Below the pieces are notes generated by a model. It saw only the letters and a list, made by a program, of their open reading frames with translations. It did no database searches and was not told the origin of the DNA. This document shows, one piece after another, positions 42,314 through 53,525 of a stretch of 64,000 bases of DNA. Positions within the stretch are counted from its first letter, which is position 1, and each line of letters begins with the position of its first letter. This DNA comes from Aplysia californica (Eukaryota > Mollusca > Gastropoda > Aplysiida > Aplysiidae), in contig NW_004797876.1 of NCBI RefSeq assembly GCF_000002075.1, forward strand, positions 153,945-217,944. The letters run 5' to 3'. A program made the translations under genes and the position numbers.

Positions 42314-42443
42314 ACCTGCACGTGGGCGTTCTTGGGCTGATCCATTGGTTTGATGGCGCCGCTTCAAGCGGACAATGACAGTGACAGTGTGACACTGCAA
42401 GCCTTCGAGCAACTTCTCGGGCTCCAACTTCATCCTGCAGCTA

Positions 42444-42590
42444 TACCATAGCCCAGGCACGATCAAAGTCTCTCAGTTTTCGTCTTGGTGGCACGTTGAT
42501 GCCATACTGGATATTGAGCAAACGGCGGGTTATACTGCCACCAAAGTTAGCACAGTTCGAGCCCATACGTCCGTTTATGACGTGCACCTG
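42444..42590 (-). CDS. Exon-like open segment, unidentified
   Basis: On the minus strand an AAATTTCAG acceptor is followed by VHVINGRMGSNCANFGGSIT and NVPPRRKLRDFDRAWAMV, then a stop. The composition looks protein-like, but there is no recognised family. An open frame in another phase continues to the gap (QCHTVTVIVRLKRRH). It could be a decayed gene, an exon whose donor I missed, or part of a transposable element. Confidence 0.25.
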
Positions 42591-42854
42591 AAATTTAAAA
42601 ACTGAGGAATGTCTGTGGTGTTGCACACAAGTCGATAAAAAAAACAACAGCAAATTTGGCTAAAATTCCCAGAGGATTTCCGTGCAGCACGTAGTGGTTT
42701 TGTCACTTTCGGAAGCTTTGCAGTACGCATTTGTAACCCATTAACATTAACACTTTCAGAACAAAAAATATTGAAACATTCCTTGCAGCATGCTGTCTTT
42801 TTTTTTCAGATTAAAAAAGATCCGGGCTGACTGTCAAGGTGGTCCTTAACTAAT

Positions 42855-43301
42855 GTGAGGCAGCGTGGTCGAATCAGGCTCTCGTCAAAATAATCCAAGA
42901 GAAAAAATTTGCATTTTTCCGCAGGTTTGTGAATTTTTTTCAATTTTTTTTCAATTTTTTTTTGGCTCAGCACCTTTCATACCCATTAAAGAACTCATTT
43001 ATGTGTGGATTTTTCTGAAAAACGTTGACTAAAGGGACAAAAAAAATGTAAATTTTTAGTTACCACAGACTCTTAAGCTAAGGAAATAACTAATCTTTGG
43101 CAGGCATTTTCTCCCTAAATTTACCTCTGAAAACAGGTGAACCCCACCTCCTTCTTTCGCACATATCTCGACTTGTATTCAAGATAAATGGATATTTTTT
43201 TTCTCATCCAAATAAAGAAAACTAAACAAGCTTTAAGATGATACCAATAACTCTACATGCCCAAAAATTGACGAGAGCCTGATTCCACCACGCTGCCTCA
43301 C
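42855..43301. mobile_element. MITE family A copy
   Basis: Ends GTGAGGCAGCGTGGTCGAAT and ATTCCACCACGCTGCCTCAC are inverse of each other, 447 bp in total. The interior contains CTTGTATTCAAGATAAATGG and AAGCTTTAAGATGATACC, shared with the other copies. Confidence 0.85.
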
Positions 43302-43885
43302 AAATGTTGAAGTCTGTATTATTGTCATATTGCCGCCCTAATGGCCCAGTTACACGAAACGATAAATTGTGTCAGATTCGTCGTATGCGAGAACTGTCCG
43401 TTTTATCGAGCTGTGTAGTCTGTTTAGACGTTCCAATCTATCGTCAAGCTTTCTTTCGATCAGGGAGATTCCTACCTAGTCATTGACTTGACTGCAGATG
43501 TGCAACGCACCGGGTGACCTTGATACACGACTTCACCATTGACGATCAACTAAATAATAAAATTGCTAAAATAATACATAATAACGCATCAAATCAAGTT
43601 CACGGCGTATATCTCGGATTATTTTGAGACGCAGACTCCGAATACAATGAAATAATGTTTTACCTGCGATATCTATTTTTAAAAATTAATTTTGAGCTCT
43701 AAGTTTAATCCTGCGCGGCGGCAAATTTCAAAGTGAATATATTATATAACAGTAGATTACACCTAATAATAATTAAGTGAACCTAACTAAAAGTAAAAGT
43801 GTCGCGGGTGGTATAGCAGTAGAATAAGATATGTCTTTATCACGATTTCCTGCTTTGCATGACAACGCAAAGAGGTTATACATGC
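43302..43885. other. No gene seen
   Basis: Ordinary AT-rich sequence between a MITE and a SINE. The ORF at 43304-43486 has no recognisable domain. Confidence 0.5.
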
Positions 43886-44065
43886 ACATGTGGGTGGTTG
43901 GCGGGTGCTCTGGTGTGGTTTGCTCCTTCTTTCCTATCAAACATCTATCGTCCTTATCTCCCCTTCTTCTTTTTTATATTTGTTACTCTCTTGTAACACT
44001 TCTAATCTTCGGCACTTATATAACCTTTGTGTTGCAAGTGCCGTAAAACTCTTACTTATACTATA
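43886..44065 (+). repeat. SINE family 1 copy
   Basis: Near-consensus forward copy: head TGGGTGGTTGGCGGGTGCTC, body TTGTTACTCTCTTGTAACAC, tail TTGTGTTGCAAGTGCCGTAA. Confidence 0.9.
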
Positions 44066-44320
44066 CATATACATCATGTAGTAGGACAGTCTGTTGTAAG
44101 GTCCTTGATAACAACGTATAGAATGTCACCTCGAAACCTGCCTGTTAGTGGTACATGTATTAGCAAGCCTTGCCTATTATTACGGCTAATAACTAATACT
44201 AAGAACAATTGTTAGACTATTTTTAGGGCTAATGTTATAGAGGGGGGGGGGGGGGGCGGAGGGAGAGAGAGATCAATATTATACATGTATTGAGTAGGTT
44301 GTAGGCTGCTGTAGATTTCG

Positions 44321-44324
<4 letters not shown>

Positions 44325-44373
<49 letters not shown>

Positions 44374-44502
44374 TCTCTCTCTTACTCTCTCTCTCCCTCT
44401 CTCTTTGTGTGTGTCTGTCTGCCTCTCCCTGTTTCTGCGCGCGCGTGTGTGTGTGTATGTGAGTGCGTGTGTGAGAGTGTGTGTGTATGTGTGAGTGTGT
44501 GT

Positions 44503-44551
<49 letters not shown>

Positions 44552-44760
44552 TGCGTGTGTGTGTGTGTGTGTGAGTGTGTTTTCACTTTCAAAACATTGT
44601 CCTTGTCTTGTTCGGGTGACCTCTCTACATCCGTCATTCATCCCGCTCCTTCCTCCCATTCTCTGCCGCTGTCTCTGCCTATCTCTCTATCCCTCTCTCT
44701 GTCGGTCAGTCAGTCTGTCTGTCTCCATCTCTCTCCATCATCATCATTGCCTTTCTCAGC
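44325..44760. repeat. (CT)n and (GT)n microsatellites
   Basis: CT run at 44323-44405, GT run at 44440-44580, then CT-rich variants to about 44740. The overlapping long ORFs are artefacts of the repeats. Confidence 0.95.
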
Positions 44761-45444
44761 ATGGATTTAATGTACCATATCGGTAAAAGCTAAGGCAACT
44801 ACAAACATTTTCAATTTATCCCTATCTTTGGCCAAGGATTTATACTTTATATACCTGGGCCCAATTTTTTTATTATTTTGTGGAGTTTGTCCTGGGTTTT
44901 TTGTTGTAGTTGTTGTTCTTGGGGGGGGGGGGGGTGTTGCTTTTTTTTGTGGCTTTTCGGTCTCTTTAAAAAAAATTTATTGAAAGTAAGTTGGGTTTTT
45001 TTATATTTTGTTGAGGGTTTTTTGTGTGTTTGTTTTTTGTTGCTTTTTGGTCTTGTTTTGTTTTAAATTGAAAGTAAGTTTTGTTAAATTTTGTAGAGTT
45101 TTTTTGTTTGTTTGTTTGTTTTTGGGTTGTTTTTGTTTTGTTTTTGTTGTTGCTTTATGGTCTTGTTTTGTTTTAAATTGAAAGTAAGTTGTTGTTGGGG
45201 TTTTTTTACGGCCCCATCGACACAATGTAGATCATTCAGGAGGCGGGTTCCCGACTCTGGCTGTCAGGGTCAACCCGGTCTGAGACTGAGAGGGATACAA
45301 ATAACACTTTCAGAGTAAAAATTTTGAAACATTCCTTGCTGTCTTTTTTTTCCGGATATTTATAAAAATTAGGACTGTCTGTCAAGGTGGTCCTTAACTT
45401 TTGTTGAAGTCTGTAGTTGCTTAAAAAATATAATTGTAGTTTAA
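44761..45444. other. T/G-rich low-complexity DNA with internal duplication
   Basis: Several copies of a TTGGTCTTGTTTTGTTTTAA / GAAAGTAAGTT block recur at about 44985, 45050 and 45165. No gene. Confidence 0.6.
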
Positions 45445-45710
45445 GTAAGAGTTTTATGGCACTTGCAACACAATAAGGTCATATAAGTGCCGAAGATTAG
45501 ACGTGTTACAAGAGAGTAACAACAAACACAAAATAGATTAGAAGGAGGGGAGACAAAGACGATAGATATCAATGTTTGTTTGATAGGAAAGAGAGAGCAA
45601 ACCACTCCAGAGCACCCGCCAACCACCCACAGACATGTATGAGTGTACCCCTGAAAATAAAAGAATAAAACCGAACCAACCCCCCCCCCCCCAACCAAAC
45701 AAAACAAAAG

Positions 45711-45772
<62 letters not shown>

Positions 45773-48058
45773 AAAAAACCCAAACAAACAACAAAAAAAC
45801 ACACGAGAAGACCAGTGTGTCTGGGGGAAGGAAATGTTGCTGTATTTGTGACAACATCCAAGAACCATGACCTAGGATGAGGAAACACGTAGTACCTTGT
45901 ACATGTAGTCTAGTAGGCTTGTACGTCTACATTCATCTGTCCCCGGGGCTTTATGCACCACGCAGAAAGTAGCAAAAATTTGATTGGCCATTTTTGGACT
46001 AATTTCTGATTATTTTCCTTTCTCATTCTTTGTTAAAATTAACAGAATTGCATAATTTCACATTTTTTGGGCTCAGTTTGCATAATTTCTGAATTTATTA
46101 TTTTTTCATAAAACTGCGGGGACAGATAGATGGGGGAGCAGAGGTAAACTGGATTTCTCAATCTGATCAATACGTGTAATAATAGACAGCATAATTTGTA
46201 TAGAGCCAAAATCCCCGCTCAACATCACGCCCTATTTTTTTTTCCGTAACATTTTTACGGCACTTGCAACACAATAAGGTCATGTATAAGTGCCGAAGAT
46301 TAGAGGTGTTACAAGAGAGTAACAAACACAAAATAGAAGGAGGGGGGAGATTTATAAGGACGATAGATAGATATTTGATAGGAAAGAAAGAGCAAACCAC
46401 ACCAGAGCACCCGCCAACCACCCACAGACATGTAAGATTGTACCCTTAAAAATAAAATAATAAAAACCGAACAAAAAACAACAAAAGAAAACACAAAAAA
46501 ACACCAACCACAAAAGCAAAAAAAAAACAACAACAACAAAAAAGCAAAAAAACCCAACAACAACAACAAAACAACAACAAAAAGACTACAAAAAAAAAAA
46601 CAACCGAGAAGACCAGTGAGTCTGGGGGAAGGAAATGTTGCTGTATTTGTGACAACATCCAAGAACCATGACCTAGGATGAGGAAACACGTAGCACCTTG
46701 TATGTAGTCTAGTAGGCTTGTACGTCTACATTCATCTGTCCCCGGGGCTTTATGCACCACGCGGAAAATAGCAAAAATTTGATCTTTTTTTTCATAATTT
46801 CAGATTACTTTCCTTTCTCATTCTTTGCTAAAAATTAACAGAATCGCATAATTTCACATTTCTGGGGCTCAGTTTGCATAATTTCTGATTTTTTTTTCTT
46901 CCGTAAAACTGTGGGGACAGATAGATGGGGGAGCAGAGGTAAACTGGATTTCTCAATCTGATCAATACGTGTAATAATAGATCTATATAGCGTAATTTGT
47001 ATAGAGCCAAAATCCCCGCTCAACATCACGCCCTATTTTTTTTCGTAACATTTTTACGGCACTTGCAACACAATAAGGTCATGTATAAGTGCCGAAGATT
47101 AGAGGTGTTACAAGAGAGTAACAAACACAAAATAGAAGGAGGGGGGAGATTTATAAGGACGATAGATAGATATTTGATAGGAAAGAAAGAGCAAACCACA
47201 CCAGAGCACCCACCAACCACCAACAGACGTGTAAGATTGTACCCTTAAAAATAAAATAATAAAAACCGAACAAAAGAAAAAAAACACCAACCAAAAAAGC
47301 AACAAAAAAATCCACCCAAAAAAAAACCCAACAACAAAACAAAAAAGCAAAAAAAACCACCAACAACAACAAAACAACAACAAAAAGACTACAAAAAAAC
47401 AAAACCGAGAAGACCAGTGTGTCTGGGGGAAGGAAATGTTGCAGTATTTGTGACAACATCCAAGAACTATGACCTAGGATGAGGAAACACGTAGTACCTT
47501 GTACATGTAGTCTAGTAGGCTTGTACGTCTACATTCATCTGTCCCCGGGGCTTTATGCACCACGCAGAAATTTGCCAAAATTTGACCTTTTTTGTGTGTG
47601 CATAATTTCTGATTATTTTCCTTTCTCGTTCTTTGTTAAAATTAACAGAATCGCATAATTTCACATTTTTTGGGCTCAGTTTGCATAATTTCAGAATTTT
47701 TTTTCTTTTTTTTTTTTGGGGGGGGGGGGGGGGTATAAAACTGCGGGGACAGATAGATGGGGGAGCAGAGGTAAACTGGATTTCTCAATCTGATCAATAC
47801 GTGTAATAATAGACAGCATAATTTGTATAGAGCGCAAATCCCCGCTCAACAGCAAGCCCTAGTTGTTGTTTTTCGTAAGAGCTTTTTTTTTACGGCACTT
47901 GCAACATAATAAGGTCATGATATAAGTGTCAAAGATTAGAGGTGTTACAAGAGAGTAACAAACACAAGAAAGAAGGAGGGGAGATGAAGACGATAGATTA
48001 TGTTTTATAGGAAAAAAGAGCAAACCAGACCAGAGCACCCTCCAACCACCCACAGCAA
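45445..48058 (-). repeat. ~800-bp tandem array of SINE-containing units
   Basis: Units start at about 45445, 46244, 47041 and 47869; the last is partial. Each has a reverse SINE family 1 copy (first 185 bp), an A/C-rich stretch, TCTGGGGGAAGGAAATGTTG, CTGTCCCCGGGGCTTTATGC, a CATAATTTC-rich part and GATCAATACGTGTAATAATA. Units 2 and 3 are nearly identical over long stretches. Confidence 0.9.
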
Positions 48059-48425
48059 GCTCAATGCGCTTTACAATCTATACTGTTACCTCAGCAGACC
48101 TGAGAGCATTCTGAAACAACCTCAACTTCCTGGGAAGCATACTGTCCAAGCTGCCATTTATGGGCGCTAAAACACTTAACAAACTGACAAGATCTTTCGC
48201 TGTCTATAGCTGGGTACCCATTCCCACCTGGGGGAAGTGAGGAACATTTGTGTAAAGTAGGGCCTACCTTTCCCAGGGACACAACAACGTCGAGCCCGCG
48301 GCTCGAACCCCCGAACCCTCAACCTCACGATTACGAGTTTTTTTGTTGTTGTTTTGAATCCGGGACCATTGAAAGAGAGACCAACACCTTAACCTTTAGA
48401 TTTTAGGCCACGAGCCCGGTAGCCT
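48059..48425 (-). repeat. tRNA-related SINE, different family, plus SINE 2 head remnant
   Basis: CAATGCGCTTTACAATCTAT leads to GGTACCCATTCCCACCTGGG, CCAGGGACACAACAACG and GCGGCTCGAACCCCCGAACC, the ordered blocks of widespread marine tRNA-derived SINEs. At 48355-48415 GAATCCGGGACCATTGAAAG and CACCTTAACC match the SINE family 2 head in reverse. Confidence 0.65.
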
Positions 48426-48454
48426 AACTACTACCAGTTCGTGAAACATCATTT

Positions 48455-48893
48455 GTGAGTCAGCGTGGTGGAATCAGGCTCTCGTCAAAATAATGAAATT
48501 GAAGAAAACAGCAGGTTTTCTCCCTGCTTAGCAATGTTTATCTAATTTTGGTTTTTTGACTCAACATCTTTTATGTCTATTTACAAACACATTCCTTTTT
48601 GAGGATTTCACCGAAAACGTTGATTAAAGTAAAGGCACAAAATATAAATTTACAGTTTCCATGGACTCTTCAGCTTTGGAATTTACCAAGCTTTGGAGGC
48701 CATTTTCTCGCTAATTTTACCTCTTAAATCAGGTGACCCCCACCTCCTTCAATCCGAAATATCTCCACTTCTATTGAAAATAGATTGGTAATTTTTAAAT
48801 TGAAAGCAAGACCAACGAACAAGCTTTAAGATGATACCAATAACTTCACATGCCCGAAAATTGACGAGCGCCTGATTTCACTACGTCAAGACA
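48455..48893. mobile_element. MITE family A copy
   Basis: Left end GTGAGTCAGCGTGGTGGAAT, right end degraded (CGAGCGCCTGATTTCACTAC). Interior as in the other copies. Confidence 0.8.
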
Positions 48894-49041
48894 CATTTGA
48901 CTTGCTGCTTACTAAATGATATGACTGCTGCTCTCCAACTGGGTGGGTCTGTCAGGAGCTAGGCTCTCCTATGTAAAGTAACATTGTCACTTTTGTCAAT
49001 AGCTCTGTCTTAGTGGTTTTATGAACCCCGCATCATTTAGC

Positions 49042-49290
49042 AACATTTAATCATTTTTTGCATAATTTCTGATTATTTTCCTTTATCTGTCTTTGTTAGA
49101 ATTAACAGAACCGCATAATTTCACATTTTTGGGCTCAGTAGGCATAATTTCATTTGATCATTTTTTGCATAATTTCTGATTATTTTCCTTTATCTTTCTT
49201 TGTTAGAATTAACAGAACCGCATAATTTCACATTTTTGGGCTCAGTAAGCATAATTTCAGAATTTTTTTGGGCATAAAACTGCGGGGACA
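49042..49290. repeat. Two tandem CATAATTTC-rich units
   Basis: Two copies of about 110 bp (GCATAATTTCTGATTATTTT, then CATAATTTCACATTTTTGGG). The same block occurs once in each 800-bp unit at 45445-48058. Confidence 0.7.
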
Positions 49291-50122
49291 GATAGTCTGA
49301 GACAGCTGTGAAACCAGGCGAGACCCTTACTCTCTAGTGTCACTTGTTTCATTTTCAGCACTTTTTAAAGACCTAGATCTAATTGTGTTGCAAGTGCCAT
49401 AAAACTCCCAACTAAAGAAAAGAATAAAAAATAATGCAGGGCTGTAAATGTACTGAGATTCCCTCCATGCTGAGACAGCCTCCAAACAAGCACACAGTGA
49501 GAGAAACAAGCCAACATTAGAAACGTATTTAATTATATTAGCCTATAGTGGAGACCGCTTTAAGCCGCTTACCTAGCATCTGCGTTTGTTGCCATTTTTT
49601 GTCCAAAAGTTGCCACAAAAAGTGGCAAAAGTTGGTTAAAAATCTTTTTTCTTTCTTTATAAACACACCAAAAAAAAAGAAAAGAAAAACCAATCATCAG
49701 AACATTTTTTAAAGAAAAATTAACACACCAACCAATTAAAACACAACAAAGAGGGGAAAATAACAGACAGACAGTAATTTAAATGGTATGTAATGTAATG
49801 TACTTATATATATTCTCCGCTTGAAAATAGATACACATGGACATCTTATAACTTATCACAATACATGTCTAATACTTAATACATATGTTATGACGTAGCT
49901 TTTTTTGTTTGGTCTTTTTCGAAAAGTGCAAACATCGCGGCCGCGATTCGCCGATCAAAAAAATGTCAAAAATTGCAGCCGCGATTCACTGGTCGGGGCC
50001 GCGTACACTTACACTACCCCGAAATCTGCATGGGCTGACAGGGTTTTCTTCGTTTAAGCCGGATTTTCAGTTTAGAATAAGCTCTTGGTTTAACACTGCT
50101 TTCGGATTAACCGCGTTCAGTT
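49291..50122. other. No gene; SINE tail fragment
   Basis: A SINE tail (TTGTGTTGCAAGTGCCATAA) at 49383-49403, then AT-rich DNA. The ORF starting at 49909 runs into the tandem repeat and shows no domain. Confidence 0.45.
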
Positions 50123-50514
50123 TTAACCATATCCGTATGTCGTGTGTTACTATCGTATCCATACGACGTTGGGGAACTCTGTGCCACCACTTAACCCTAT
50201 CCGTACGTCGTGTTTTGCTATCGTATCCATACGACCTGGGGAACTCTGTGCCACCACTTAACCCTATCCGTACGTCGTGTGTTACTATCGTATCCACACG
50301 ACCTGGGGAACTCTGTGCCACCACTTTCCAAAGAGGAAACTTACTCGTTAATCCGATCCGTACGCTTTGCACAGCAGTCTGTCAAAATGATTTTTTTGAG
50401 AAATACTGAAAGTTTCAAAGAGATCTTCGTACTAGTACTAGAAGTATTCTAAAATGTGAAGAATACAACCTTGGGGGTACAAAATGACCCCAGGGCATAC
50501 GGATAGAGGGTTAA
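50123..50514. mobile_element. piggyBac-like MITE with repeated left end
   Basis: TTAACCCTATCCGTACG at the left is mirrored by CATACGGATAGAGGGTTAA at 50496-50514, the TTAA-plus-CCC layout of piggyBac elements. The left end occurs three times at about 67-bp spacing (50123, 50191, 50258), each with TATCGTATCCATACGAC-like palindromes inside. Confidence 0.7.
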
Positions 50515-50613
50515 GCTGTCTTCAGTATTATATATAGCAGAAAAATCCATATAAGCACAATCACAACCATCTTACTAGTACTAGTTGACTAGCGCATCGC
50601 AGAGTCAAAAATT

Positions 50614-51043
50614 GTGAGGCAGCGTGGTGGAATCAGGCTCTCGTCAAAATAACCAAAATGAAGAAACTGGCATTTTTCCGCAGGTTTGTGAATTTAAAAA
50701 AAAATGTTTTCTGGCTCAACACCTTTCATGCCCTTTATAGAACTCATTTCGGTGTGGATTTTAATGAAAAACGTTGATTAAAGGCACAAAATATAAATTT
50801 TCAGTTACCACAGACTCTTAAGCTAAGGAAAAAACTAATCTTTGGCACCCATTTTCTCACTAATTTTGCCCCTGAAACCGGGTGAACCCCACTTCCTTCA
50901 TTCGTAAATATCTCGACTTGTATTCAAGCTAAATTGATATTTTTTTCATCTAAATAAACACAAGTGAACAAGCTTTAAGATGATACCAATAACTCTACGT
51001 GCCCAAAAATTGATGAGAGCCTGATTCCACCACGATGCCTCAC
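50614..51043. mobile_element. MITE family A copy
   Basis: Termini GTGAGGCAGCGTGGTGGAAT and ATTCCACCACGATGCCTCAC, 430 bp. Confidence 0.87.
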
Positions 51044-51261
51044 AATTGATAATAAATAAAAATCTATCTAAAGAGTTGAGAAAATCTGATATTTCTGTAT
51101 TCAGTTGATCTGACCCATTCGTTATGACAAAAAAGGTCCTTCGGTACATCGTGAAAAATGCACTGCCTGTTGAATCAATCACGTACCACCATCTGACTTT
51201 TGCTCAAACCCGAACCACAGAGCATCGTTTTTGGGTGGGGGTTTTTTGGGTGTTTTTTTAA

Positions 51262-51437
51262 TTAGTAAGAGTTTTACAGAACTAGCAACACATTAAGGCC
51301 ATATTAAGTGCCGAAGATTAGAGGTGTCACAAGACAGTAACAAACACAGAAAAGAAGGAGGAGACTAAGGATGGTCAATGTTTGATAGGAAAGAATGGGC
51401 ACACCACACCAGAGCACACGCCAACCACCCAGTCCAC
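51262..51437 (-). repeat. SINE family 1 copy
   Basis: Reverse copy; tail GAGTTTTACAGAACTAGCAA, head CAGAGCACACGCCAACCACC. Confidence 0.85.
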
Positions 51438-51627
51438 AGAGCAACGATTCAATTTCAACCACGGGTACGAGTAAACTTTAGCTCCCCACATAAACCTTCC
51501 TTGTCCTAGTTAGTGCGCACATCCTGGGTCTTCACTCCCTGTGGGACCTACCAACCATGGGTCGCCATGACATGGTGGGTGAAAGTGAAAGGCACTTTTG
51601 TCTGTATCTTACTATTTCTTTAAAAAA

Positions 51628-51808
51628 GTTTTAGAAAGAGTTTTACAGCACTTGCAGCACAATACGGTCATATAAGTAAGTGCCGAAGATTAGAGGTGTT
51701 ACAAGAGAGTAACAAACACAAAAAAAGAAGGAGGGGAGATAAAGACGATTGATAGGAAAGAAGAAGCAAAGCAAAGCACACCAGGGCACCCGCCAACCAC
51801 CCACATTT
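51628..51808 (-). repeat. SINE family 1 copy
   Basis: Reverse copy; tail GAGTTTTACAGCACTTGCAG, head AGGGCACCCGCCAACCACCC. Confidence 0.87.
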
Positions 51809-51940
51809 CCTGAATGGGGGATCGACATTTACATTTTTACTACTAAATTAAACCATGTTCTAAATGTTCGAGGTTATTTTATTATCATTTTTTAAAATGT
51901 AGTAGTTTTACACCCTCCATCAACACAATCTAGATTATTT

Positions 51941-52401
51941 GTGAGACAGCGTGGTGGAATCAGGCTCTCGTCAATCTTTGGGCATGTAGAGTTATTGGTA
52001 TCATCTTATAGCTTGTTCATTTGTCTTGCTTTCAATGAAAAAATTATTGTCTTTATTTGGAGGAAAAAAGTATCCATTTATCTTGAATACAAGTCGAGAT
52101 ATTTGCGAAAGAAGGAGGTGGGGGTCACTTGTTTTCAGAGGTAAAATTAGTGAGAAAATGGCCGCCAAAGATTAGTTATTTCCTTAGCTTAAGAGTCCGT
52201 GGTAACTGAAAATTTACATTTTTTGTGCCTTTAATCAACGTTTTTCAGAAAAATCCACACAGAAATGAGTTTTTTAATGGGCATGAAAGGTGTTGAGCCA
52301 AAAAACAAAAATTCGATAAATAATCACAAACCTGCGTAAAAATGCAAGTTTCTTCACTTTGATTATTTTGACAAGAGCCTGATTCCACCACGCTGCCTCA
52401 C
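51941..52401. mobile_element. MITE family A copy, interior inverted relative to the others
   Basis: Termini GTGAGACAGCGTGGTGGAAT and ATTCCACCACGCTGCCTCAC, 461 bp. The interior reads as the reverse complement of the copies at 42855, 50614 and 62163. Confidence 0.85.
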
Positions 52402-52629
52402 GTTTGGTCCTTTTTAAGCACAAGGGGGCTATCCCGAAAAATGCTGTTCTGACAAAATCGAAGGCAAAGTTTTTCCCCCAGTTCAGTTTCTTTAAAGAAA
52501 GACAAGGAGAGTTTTCACTACAACCAAACACATATATCAATGAAACCAAACTTCTCCTAAAGGTAGGGGGCAATGCCCACTTTAGGTGTAGGTCAAGATT
52601 TCTGGAAACACCCGAAATCTGGGTTAGTG

Positions 52630-52860
52630 CTTGTCCTTAATTAAAAGCGACCATTTAGGAGGCAGGCTTCCCACCCTTCGCCTGTCAGAGACAACTCAGT
52701 CCAAGAAAGGTAGCCTACTAGAGGTAGGCTACAACATCCCAAAAGAGAGACCTGAGATACTTGAGGAAGATCCTCACCACTTGGGGATCATATCAAACTC
52801 GCCTCTACTCTCTGGCAAGCGATATCGAAGCGCCTAACTGCTCCACCACAGACGCCAGTT
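52630..52860 (-). repeat. tRNA-derived repeat
   Basis: On the minus strand GCGTCTGTGGTGGAGCAGTT gives an A-box-like segment, with a B-box-like GAGTTTGATATGATCC further on. GGAGGCAGGCTTCCCACCC near 52660 resembles 45239-45258. Confidence 0.45.
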
Positions 52861-52894
52861 TCTCAGGGTACATATAAACTATAAACTTTCTTAG

Positions 52895-53085
52895 TTTTAG
52901 TAAAAGTTTTATGTCACTTGCAACACAATAAAGTCATAGTAGAGCCAAAGAAAAGAAGATGTATTACAAAAGAGTAACATACAACCAAAAAAAAAATGGA
53001 GGAGAGAAAAGGACGATAGATCTTTGTTGAAAGGAAAGTAGGAGCAAACCACACTAGAGCACCTACCAACCACCCATGCATAAAC
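52895..53085 (-). repeat. SINE family 1 copy
   Basis: Diverged reverse copy; tail AAGTTTTATGTCACTTGCAA, head ACTAGAGCACCTACCAACCA. Confidence 0.8.
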
Positions 53086-53254
53086 TTTATCCTCAAGCAC
53101 TCATTTCTCTCATCAGAGTGAGTAGGCTACCAGTCTGCTCCCATACAACTGTGAGTGAGATTGAGAGATTTATTTCTCTTTTCTTAAAAAAAAAAAAAAA
53201 AGTAGCCGTGTTCTTACAGCCCTACCCACGCAACTTAAGATTTATTTATCCTTG

Positions 53255-53525
53255 GCTCCTTCTTACAGCTGTCTTACAGCCACACCCCTGATCTCTGGTA
53301 GGAAAAATCTACACCTAGCCTTCTCGGACAAGGGTGAAAAATCTAGGAGGTCCCGTGTGCAAGTTGCCCACGTAAAAGATCCCTTGGTGGTCAGAAATCG
53401 ATAAAAGTAGGCTTCTGCCGCCACCCGGGCAAAATTCTAAATTCCCTACCATCTTAAAATGTTTAATGTGTGTCCCGCGCGCTCATATGACCTTATGCAG
53501 TCGCGAGCGCCGAAAAACACAGACA
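53255..53525 (+). repeat. SINE family 2 copy, 5'-truncated
   Basis: Body AATCTACACCTAGCCTTCTC, GTGTGCAAGTTGCCCACG, GATCCCTTGGTGGTC; tail CTCATATGACCTTATGCAG. The tRNA-like head is missing. Confidence 0.82.

Noticed and set aside
41191-42466. Very long ORFs of 320-384 codons
   Set aside because: They run through unknown bases of the assembly gap.
49909-50409. 166-codon ORF
   Set aside because: Repeats of the same 22-residue pattern arise from the 67-bp tandem left ends of a piggyBac-like MITE.
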